DNA from: Chloroflexota bacterium
GTDB taxonomy: Bacteria > Chloroflexota > Anaerolineae > Anaerolineales > UBA4823
Reading direction: 5' to 3'
Assembly (NCBI GenBank): GCA_021849525.1
Contig: JAJZSS010000176.1
Span: 1-5,169, forward strand
DNA length: 5,169 nucleotides
In this document: positions 1 to 4,513 of the stretch, piece by piece
Position numbering within the stretch: the stretch's first letter is position 1
Layout of the letters: every line of letters starts with the position of its first letter
Position numbers and translations under genes: made by a program
The notes under the pieces: generated by a model
What the model saw: the letters and a program-made list of their open reading frames with translations, nothing else
What the model was told of the DNA's origin: nothing
The model's database searches: none

Positions 1-447
1 CTTTCCGGCTTTACCGGAGAAGGCACCAAGACCGTGCTGCCTTCCAAGGCAATGGCCAAGATCTCGATGCGCCTGGTCCCCGACCAGGACCCCGACCAGG
101 TGCTGGAGCAGCTGCGCCAGTACCTCACGGAGAATGCGCCTGCGACCATTCGCTGGGAACTGATCAAACACTCCGGCGGTTTTCCGAGCATCAGCGATAT
201 CCACCACCCGGCGGTTGCTGCCATGGTAAAGGCGCTCGAAACTGTATGGGGGGTCCGCCCGCTGTACCGCCGGGAGGGCGGCTCCGTGCCGGTGGTTGCC
301 AAGTTCCAGCAAGTATTAGGTGTCGAATCGGTCTGCACGGGCTTTGGCCTGCCCGACGATAACCTGCATGCCCCCAACGAGAAGCTGCACCTGCCCACCT
401 TTTATCGCGGCCTCGATGCAGTCACGCATTTCTTCCTGAATTTATAG
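1..447 (+). CDS. M20-family metallopeptidase (dipeptidase/carboxypeptidase type), C-terminal 148 residues, 5' end missing
   Basis: The reading frame is open from base 1 and stops at TAG 445-447, so this is the last third of a protein that in this family is usually about 450 residues. The fragment opens in the lid/dimerisation domain: GEGTKTVLP (residues 6-14) followed by AKISMRLVP (19-27) is the typical M20 pattern. It then returns to the catalytic domain with REGGSVPVV (93-101) and HAPNEKL (124-130). From family knowledge, the His of the HAPNE-like motif is a metal ligand and the EGGS/P loop lies near the active site. M20 enzymes are zinc-dependent exopeptidases or deacylases, normally cytoplasmic, that hydrolyse dipeptides or C-terminal amino acids. 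The exact substrate cannot be read from this fragment, and most of the metal ligands lie upstream of the window. The ATG at 34 is internal, because the homologous sequence continues upstream of it. A terminator follows about 50 nt after the stop. Confidence 0.9.
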   Translation, partial: LSGFTGEGTKTVLPSKAMAKISMRLVPDQDPDQVLEQLRQYLTENAPATIRWELIKHSGGFPSISDIHHPAVAAMVKALETVWGVRPLYRREGGSVPVVAKFQQVLGVESVCTGFGLPDDNLHAPNEKLHLPTFYRGLDAVTHFFLNL

Positions 448-497
448 CTAAAGACGGTCACTGGCGATACTGTCCAATCTGTGTCACGTACCTGACC

Positions 498-549
498 ACA
501 CCCCGGGGATTTCTGAAATCCGAAGGATTACCCCTGGGGTGTTTTGTCT
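498..549 (+). terminator. Probable intrinsic terminator of the M20 peptidase gene
   Basis: Bases 498-508 (ACACCCCGGGG) pair with 532-542 (CCCTGGGGTGT) as an 11-bp stem with one G-U wobble (505/535). A T-rich tract follows (TTTTGTCT, 542-549). The 23-nt loop holds its own small hairpin: AATCC 517-521 with GGATT 525-529 around a GAA loop. The loop is longer than usual, but the GC-rich stem, the U-rich tail and the position 50 nt after a stop codon support termination. The opposite strand lacks a T tract, so it should act in one direction only. Confidence 0.7.
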
Positions 550-623
550 CTCTGTCGCCGGTCCAGGCCGTGCGAAATCGTCTCAGATTGTCTGAGAACT
601 CGGTGAGTGAACCCCTTTTCTGC

Positions 624-652
624 TTGACGGTCTTCCATCTAAATCGTACAAT
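624..652 (+). promoter_or_regulatory. Sigma70-type promoter for yqhQ and the downstream operon
   Basis: TTGACG (624-629) and TACAAT (647-652) are separated by 17 bp, each one base from the consensus hexamer. Transcription would start about 6-9 nt after the -10 box, at roughly 659-661. The yqhQ ATG is at 662, so there is essentially no room for a 5' leader. No Shine-Dalgarno-like purine run precedes the ATG. Confidence 0.75.
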
Positions 653-661
653 CATTTACCT

Positions 662-1543
662 ATGAGTGAATCCTTACCTTCTTACGGAGGCCAGGCGGTG
701 ATCGAAGGCGTCATGATGCGCGGGGCGCAGGGCGTCGCCATTGCCATGCGCGCCCCCACCCAAGAAATTATCATCCACACCGAAAAACTGAGCGGGATCT
801 ATCGCAGCCCGATCGCCAAAATCCCCTTCTTGCGCGGCCTGATTGGCCTGTGGGATGCACTGGGTCTGGGCATCCGCGCCCTCACCATTGCCGCCAACAC
901 CCAGACTGGCGAGGACGAGAAGATCGAGGGGCCCGCATTGTATGCCACACTGGGGATTTCTCTGGCTTTTGGCATCGGCCTGTTCTTTCTCGCCCCCGCC
1001 GCCCTTGGGCAGCTGAGCGAGCAGCTTGCGAATTGGGGCGCCTGGTGGGGAAATGTCGCCGAGGGCGTCGTGCGCCTGGGCTTGCTGATCGGCTATATCG
1101 CTGTTATCGGCAACATGCCCGATATCAAGCGGGTGTTCATGTACCACGGCGCAGAACACAAAACGATTAACGCCTTCGAAGCCGGCGCGGAGCTGACCCC
1201 CGAAAATGTCTCCCGCTTCTCGATCGAACACCCGCGCTGTGGGACGGCTTTCCTGCTCACCCTGGTGCTGTTCTCAGTCCTGTTATTCAGCCTGCTGGGG
1301 CCTTTACCCTGGTTCTGGCGTTTGGCCAGCCGCATCCTGCTGCTGCCTGTCCTGGCGGGGCTGGCGTATGAGTTCATCCGCTGGACCTCGCGCCATCTGG
1401 ATTCGCCCCTGGTGCGCCTGATCATTAAGCCCAACCTGGCGCTGCAGCATATGACCACGCGTGAGCCGGACCTGGCAATGCTGGAAGTTTCGATCGCCGC
1501 TTTCAATGCCATGCGCGCCGAAGAAGCGCGCCTGGCGTTGTAA
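662..1543 (+). CDS. yqhQ: YqhQ / DUF1385 family polytopic membrane protein
   Basis: The 293-residue protein carries the signature blocks of the DUF1385 family (B. subtilis YqhQ) in order: YGGQAVIEGVMMRG (8-21), PFLRG (55-59), YHGAEHKTINAFE (161-173), EHPRCGTAF (189-197), EFIRW (237-241) and a C-terminal ALQHMTTREPD (260-270). Hydrophobic segments at about 92-115, 133-151, 194-213 and 222-240 indicate about four membrane spans. The conserved His/Glu/Cys residues of the YHGAEHKT and HPRCGT motifs sit close to membrane segments, which is suggestive of a metal or redox site, but that is inference. The biochemical function of the family is unknown to me. The start is well supported because the family motif begins eight residues in, and ATGs further down would remove it. 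The mRNA appears leaderless from the promoter at 624-652. The gene ends 46 nt before the next start with no terminator between them, so it is probably the first gene of an operon with the lipoprotein and the glycosidase. Confidence 0.92.
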   Translation: MSESLPSYGGQAVIEGVMMRGAQGVAIAMRAPTQEIIIHTEKLSGIYRSPIAKIPFLRGLIGLWDALGLGIRALTIAANTQTGEDEKIEGPALYATLGISLAFGIGLFFLAPAALGQLSEQLANWGAWWGNVAEGVVRLGLLIGYIAVIGNMPDIKRVFMYHGAEHKTINAFEAGAELTPENVSRFSIEHPRCGTAFLLTLVLFSVLLFSLLGPLPWFWRLASRILLLPVLAGLAYEFIRWTSRHLDSPLVRLIIKPNLALQHMTTREPDLAMLEVSIAAFNAMRAEEARLAL

Positions 1544-1558
1544 AATAAATCCTTACCC

Positions 1559-1585
1559 CCTGGCGTTTGTTCACCCTGCGCCAGG
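1559..1585 (+). repeat. Short inverted repeat (mRNA hairpin) in the yqhQ-lipoprotein gap
   Basis: CCTGGCG (1559-1565) and CGCCAGG (1579-1585) form a perfect 7-bp stem with a 13-nt loop, ending 4 nt before the ATG at 1590. No T tract follows, so it does not look like an intrinsic terminator. The left arm, with two further bases (CCTGGCGTT), is also present at 1531-1539 at the 3' end of yqhQ, so two alternative stems with the same right arm are possible. It may affect translation initiation or mRNA stability in the intercistronic gap. Confidence 0.5.
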
Positions 1586-1589
1586 CTCG

Positions 1590-2987
1590 ATGCTCCCCGA
1601 TATGGCTGGAAAACGCCTGGTCTTTTTGCTTTGCGTCCTTGTTTTGGCTTTGGCCGGCTGCCAGCCGGTGGAAGTCTGGTCTCCGGCGACCACCGCTACC
1701 TCCGAAGAACCCCTTCCCACCACAACCTCCCAAGCATTACCTGATCTGACCCTGTATAAAGTCGAAATTGCTTATCAGACCGAAGATTCCTGTTTGGATT
1801 CTGAGGCCGGGCTGGGCATACGCCTGTGGGTGCGCAATACCGGCCTGGCGGATGCCCCACTCTTTGCCGTCCGGGTCAACCAGCAGGAGCAGGCGGTGGA
1901 AGCCGTTCTGCCACCTGGCGAGCAGGTCAGCCTGTGGTTTTCTGGCTATGAGACCATCAACGAAATCTTATTAGATGTGTTTTCGCAGGTCCATGAGAGC
2001 GACGAGACCAACAACCTGGAGGTTCGCCAGCTGCCCGTGCCCACCCTGTCCGCGGCCTGCCAGCCACCGGCAGAGCCGGTATGGGAAGCCCAGAATCCGC
2101 TTTACAGCCTGGAAGGCCATGTTGGCAAGGTGTGGAGCGTGGATTTTTCGCCGGACGGCGGCTATTTGGCCAGTGTGGGCGTGGATAATTCCCTGCGTTT
2201 ATGGCGGGTGGACCAGGGCTTTCTGCTGCGCACCATGCAGGGGCACCCTTATCCGATCCGCAGCCTGGCCTTTAATCACCGCGGCACCGAGATTGCCACC
2301 GGCTCTTATGATGGCGTCGTCCGCCTCTGGCGGGTATCGGATGGCATGCTGCAGCGCAGCCTCACCGGGCACGCCGGGTGGGTGCTGGCGCTGGCATTTT
2401 CGCCCAATGACCGGAGTTTAGCCAGCGCCGCCGAAGACTTCACCGTGCGCGTCTGGCGGGTCCAGACCGGCGCGATGCTCAATATGGTCGACGAAGGTCT
2501 GAATCGGATCGAGAGCCTGGCGTTCTTACCCGATGGCTCGGCGCTGGTCTGGGGCGAAGCCAGCGGCGACCTTCGGGTCTGGGATATTAGTAACAACCGC
2601 TGGCAGCTACATTTGAAAGGTTTCGGGCTGGCCACCCGCAGTGTTGCCCTGACCTCGGGTGGGGAGCTGCTGGCCACTGGTTACGATGATTACACGGTTC
2701 GCCTGTGGGATATGCTCACCGGCGAGGAAAAGCAGGTGCTTTCCGGGCATTATGGGGCTGTCACCGGGGTAGCCTTTTCGCCGGATGGGCAGCGCCTTCT
2801 CAGTGGCTCGGAGGATGGATCCTTACGCTTGTGGCGCTATGACCCGGAGCAGGACCGCTTCTTGCCGGAGCGCTTATTGATCGGTTCTACCCAGGCGGTG
2901 ACCGGTGTGGCTTATTCGCCCAAGGGCGACCGGGTGGCGGGCAGCAGCGCCGATGGCCTGGTGCGCATCTGGGATGTGATGCCTTGA
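1590..2987 (+). CDS. Secreted lipoprotein with CARDB domain and seven WD40 repeats
   Basis: Taken from ATG 1590 the protein has 465 residues; ATG 1602 (Met5) is an equally possible start, and neither has a clear Shine-Dalgarno. The N-terminus is a lipoprotein signal: KR at 8-9, a hydrophobic stretch at 10-22 and a lipobox LAGC with the lipidated Cys at 24. A Pro/Thr/Ser-rich linker follows (about 28-50). Residues about 51-148 match a CARDB-type Ig-like adhesion domain: VRNTGLADAP (81-90), LPPGE (107-111) and the typical ending ESDETNN (136-142). Seven WD40 units follow, ending near residues 206, 248, 291, 332, 373, 416 and 462 (LRLW, VRLW, VRVW, LRVWD, VRLWD, LRLW, VRIWD), which is enough for one closed seven-bladed propeller. 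Blades 4, 5 and 7 lack the usual GH pair. The repeats have diverged from each other, so there is no sign of recent duplication. The likely role is an extracellular, membrane-anchored binding scaffold; no catalytic motif is visible and the ligand is unknown. It overlaps the next gene by 4 nt. Confidence 0.9.
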   Translation: MLPDMAGKRLVFLLCVLVLALAGCQPVEVWSPATTATSEEPLPTTTSQALPDLTLYKVEIAYQTEDSCLDSEAGLGIRLWVRNTGLADAPLFAVRVNQQEQAVEAVLPPGEQVSLWFSGYETINEILLDVFSQVHESDETNNLEVRQLPVPTLSAACQPPAEPVWEAQNPLYSLEGHVGKVWSVDFSPDGGYLASVGVDNSLRLWRVDQGFLLRTMQGHPYPIRSLAFNHRGTEIATGSYDGVVRLWRVSDGMLQRSLTGHAGWVLALAFSPNDRSLASAAEDFTVRVWRVQTGAMLNMVDEGLNRIESLAFLPDGSALVWGEASGDLRVWDISNNRWQLHLKGFGLATRSVALTSGGELLATGYDDYTVRLWDMLTGEEKQVLSGHYGAVTGVAFSPDGQRLLSGSEDGSLRLWRYDPEQDRFLPERLLIGSTQAVTGVAYSPKGDRVAGSSADGLVRIWDVMP

Positions 2988-3883
2988 ACCCATCTGGCGT
3001 AGAACGCCGCATCTCACTCCCCCTGCTGCTGGGGATTGGGATTACCTGCCTGGTGCTGGTCGCCGGTCTATTCGTGGCCTGGTACTGGTTTGGCGGTCGC
3101 CCGCAGCCTGCCGAGCAGAGCCAGGAGCTTTTCCAGGGTGTAGTTTATTCTCGCCAGGTGCGCCAGTCGCCGCGCCCCATGGTGATCCATGTGGTCCAGG
3201 TCGATCTGCGTGCCCCAGGTCTTTCCCTGCTGGTCACGCCCGGCGATCCCAAAGCCGAGCTGCCTCTCACAGCCCGCACCACATCCCAATTTTTGGAAGA
3301 GTTCGACCTGCAGCTGGCGGTCAATGGGGATGGCTTTACTCCCTGGCGCTCGAATGGACCACTGGATGTCTATCCGCGCAGCGGGGATGGGGTGGCCCCG
3401 GTCGGACTGGCAGCTTCACAGGGTGTGCAGTATTCTTATTTTACCGACGAGGAGCCGGTACTCTACCTGGGACGCAACAATCGCGCCCAGTTCAACGCTT
3501 CTGGTGGCAAAGTGTACAACGCCATCTCAGGCAACCTGATGCTGGTCTCGCGGGGGCAGGTTTTATCCGGGCTGGATGGTGAGGCGGAACCGCGCACCGC
3601 CCTGGCACTCGACCGGCGCGGCCGGACCCTGCTGATCCTGGTGGTGGATGGGCGCCAGCCTGGTTATTCCGAAGGCGCCACCCTGGAGGAGCTGGCAGCA
3701 TTGATCCTCGAGATTGGGGGTTATATCGGAATGAATATGGATGGCGGCGGCTCCAGCACGCTGGTGCAGGCCGGCCCAGGTGGGAACGCCCAGCTGCTCA
3801 ACTCCCCGGTCGACCAGGGCATCCCCGGCCGCGAGCGGGTGGTGGGCAATCATCTTGGGATCTACGCCTCCAGCGTTCCTTGA
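2984..3883 (+). CDS. Membrane-anchored phosphodiester glycosidase (NAGPA/DUF2233-like domain)
   Basis: The 299-residue protein begins at TTG 2984, whose last two bases form part of the stop of the lipoprotein gene (TTGA overlap, 4 nt). No ATG or GTG lies in frame before the membrane segment, and a weak GGGA (2971-2974) sits 9 nt upstream. Arginines at 8-9 and a hydrophobic helix at about 11-35 make a single N-terminal anchor with the rest outside. The domain (about 50-297) shows the NAGPA family landmarks in order: VNGDGFTP (113-120), PRTALALD (203-210), VDGRQPGYSEGATLEELA (221-238) and the hallmark NMDGGGSST (251-259). The family includes the mammalian lysosomal uncovering enzyme (N-acetylglucosamine-1-phosphodiester alpha-N-acetylglucosaminidase) and bacterial proteins acting on sugar phosphodiesters, exopolysaccharides or spore and wall material. 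The bacterial substrate here is unknown, although a cell-surface glycan or teichoic-acid-like phosphodiester is plausible. Coupling to the WD40 lipoprotein suggests the two act together on the cell surface. Confidence 0.88.
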   Translation: MNPSGVERRISLPLLLGIGITCLVLVAGLFVAWYWFGGRPQPAEQSQELFQGVVYSRQVRQSPRPMVIHVVQVDLRAPGLSLLVTPGDPKAELPLTARTTSQFLEEFDLQLAVNGDGFTPWRSNGPLDVYPRSGDGVAPVGLAASQGVQYSYFTDEEPVLYLGRNNRAQFNASGGKVYNAISGNLMLVSRGQVLSGLDGEAEPRTALALDRRGRTLLILVVDGRQPGYSEGATLEELAALILEIGGYIGMNMDGGGSSTLVQAGPGGNAQLLNSPVDQGIPGRERVVGNHLGIYASSVP

Positions 3884-3908
3884 GTGAGCCCGTTCAAGCC
3901 TGACTGTT

Positions 3909-3940
3909 AGAGGTTTATATGAGTCCGGTGGACCACCTCT
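3909..3940 (+). repeat. Inverted repeats just upstream of the fmdB-like promoter
   Basis: AGAGGT (3909-3914) is complementary to ACCTCT (3935-3940). Inside it is the palindrome GGTGG-A-CCACC (3927-3937), which overlaps an alternative short stem GTCC/GGAC (3923-3926/3930-3933). There is no T tract, so it is a poor intrinsic terminator for the preceding gene. Its right arm touches the -35 hexamer at 3940, so it could be an operator or a weak processing hairpin. Confidence 0.35.
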
Positions 3941-3968
3941 TGCCAAGCCTATGCCTGCGCGCTATAAT
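3940..3968 (+). promoter_or_regulatory. Sigma70-type promoter for the FmdB-like gene
   Basis: TTGCCA (3940-3945) and a perfect TATAAT (3963-3968) are separated by 17 bp. Transcription would start near 3975, giving a leader of about 35 nt before ATG 4011. This also argues that the in-frame ATG at 3951, which lies between the two hexamers, is not the translation start. Confidence 0.75.
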
Positions 3969-4010
3969 GTTAACCTGTTATTTGGTTGTGAATTGAGGTC
4001 GGAAGATCCT

Positions 4011-4331
4011 ATGCCTATTTATACCTACCGGTGCGAAAATTGTGGCGTGCAGTTCGATCGCAGGCAGTCCTTCAGCGATGCGCCTCTGACCCGTTGCCCG
4101 GAATGCTCGAAGAAAACGCTGCGTAAGGTCTACCAGCCTGTGGGGATTGTCTTCAAAGGTTCTGGTTTTTACGCTACCGATAACCGCTCGCCGTCTGGCG
4201 CCAGCCATCGCAGCTCGAAAAGCGGCGATGATGAGGGCAAAACGACCAGTAAGGAAACTTCAGAAGGTAAAGAAAGTAAAGAATCCACCCCTGCAGCACC
4301 TGCTGAAGCGAAGAAGACTGGCGACGATTGA
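4011..4331 (+). CDS. FmdB-family zinc ribbon protein with charged low-complexity tail
   Basis: The start was placed at ATG 4011, giving 106 residues, because the protein then opens with MPIYTYRCENCG, the standard FmdB beginning, and because the promoter covers the alternative ATG at 3951. Purine-rich GAGG (3995-3998) and GGAAGA (4001-4006) lie upstream. Cys8 and Cys11 (CENC) and Cys29 and Cys32 (CPEC) form the four-cysteine zinc ribbon of the FmdB/CxxC_CXXC_SSSS family (residues about 1-42). The conserved GSGFYATD (50-57) follows, and then a disordered tail rich in Ser, Lys, Glu and Thr (about 58-106). The family is named after a putative regulator of formamidase genes, but its members are widespread and mostly uncharacterised; a nucleic-acid or ribosome-related role is speculation. 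It stands alone as a single-gene unit between its own promoter and a strong terminator, next to glnA. Confidence 0.9.
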   Translation: MPIYTYRCENCGVQFDRRQSFSDAPLTRCPECSKKTLRKVYQPVGIVFKGSGFYATDNRSPSGASHRSSKSGDDEGKTTSKETSEGKESKESTPAAPAEAKKTGDD

Positions 4332-4362
4332 TCGCTGCTGCGAATTGAATATCAGTTATGGC

Positions 4363-4394
4363 CCACCCTGTATCCAAAGCAGGGTGGTTTTTTT
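4363..4394 (+). terminator. Intrinsic terminator after the FmdB-like gene
   Basis: CCACCCTG (4363-4370) and CAGGGTGG (4380-4387) form a perfect 8-bp stem with a 9-nt loop, directly followed by seven T (4388-4394). It lies 31 nt after the stop codon. This is a textbook rho-independent terminator and separates the FmdB-like gene from glnA. Confidence 0.93.
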
Positions 4395-4401
4395 ATGTCC
4401 G

Positions 4402-4414
4402 GAGAATGATTCTC
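4402..4414. promoter_or_regulatory. 13-bp palindrome resembling a Fur-family box
   Basis: GAGAAT-G-ATTCTC is a perfect 6-1-6 palindrome. Against the classical Fur-box core GATAATGATTATC it differs only at two symmetric positions (11 of 13 match). It lies 32 bp upstream of the glnA -35 box. It may be an operator for a Fur-family regulator or a chance palindrome; no second unit of the classical box is obvious beside it. Confidence 0.35.
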
Positions 4415-4416
4415 GC

Positions 4417-4443
4417 ATTGCCATTCTGTCATCTCATGGCAAT
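4417..4443. promoter_or_regulatory. Dyad ATTGCCAT-N11-ATGGCAAT upstream of the glnA promoter (candidate operator)
   Basis: The 8-bp arms at 4417-4424 and 4436-4443 are perfect inverted repeats whose centres are 19 bp apart, about two helical turns. The right arm ends 3 bp before the -35 box. That geometry suits a dimeric DNA-binding regulator. It does not match the Bacillus GlnR/TnrA pattern (TGTNA-N7-TNACA) that I remember. Because it lies upstream of the expected transcription start, it would act as DNA and not as an mRNA hairpin of glnA. Confidence 0.45.
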
Positions 4444-4446
4444 TTG

Positions 4447-4475
4447 TTGACGTCCGGAGGTTCCTACGCTAGAAT
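4447..4475 (+). promoter_or_regulatory. Sigma70-type promoter of glnA
   Basis: TTGACG (4447-4452) and TAGAAT (4470-4475) are separated by 17 bp, with the same -35 hexamer as the yqhQ promoter. Transcription would begin near 4482, giving a leader of about 30 nt. The leader contains a small hairpin (CGCC 4493-4496, GGCG 4500-4503) abutting the Shine-Dalgarno GGAGG at 4504-4508. Confidence 0.75.
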
Positions 4476-4513
4476 GCGGAGAGTTTTTTATTCGCCAGTG
4501 GCGGGAGGTTATG

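Noticed and set aside
458..655. 65-residue minus-strand reading frame filling the gap before yqhQ
   Set aside because: It covers a terminator hairpin and a strong + strand promoter, has Arg-rich composition with no recognisable domain, and has no ribosome binding site I could identify. It is most likely a chance frame.
674..1231. 185-residue minus-strand reading frame opposite yqhQ
   Set aside because: yqhQ on the + strand is clearly real with conserved family motifs throughout. The antisense frame is a shadow of its codon bias, with low-complexity Gly/Ala/Asp-rich sequence.
1541..1546. TAAAAT as a -10 box for a separate lipoprotein promoter
   Set aside because: No -35-like hexamer is found at 16-18 bp upstream (the sequence there is CCGAAG-like), and the box overlaps the yqhQ stop codon. 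Read-through from the yqhQ promoter is simpler.
1461..1589. Upstream extension of the lipoprotein gene from ATG 1461, inside yqhQ
   Set aside because: The extension would put 43 residues ahead of a perfect lipoprotein signal peptide and overlap yqhQ by 83 nt. The signal sequence requires a start at 1590 or 1602.
2090..2980. Tandem DNA repeats in the WD40 region
   Set aside because: The repeated pattern is at the protein level only. Apart from short reuse such as TTTTCGCC, the blades differ in nucleotide sequence, so this is not a recent DNA repeat array.
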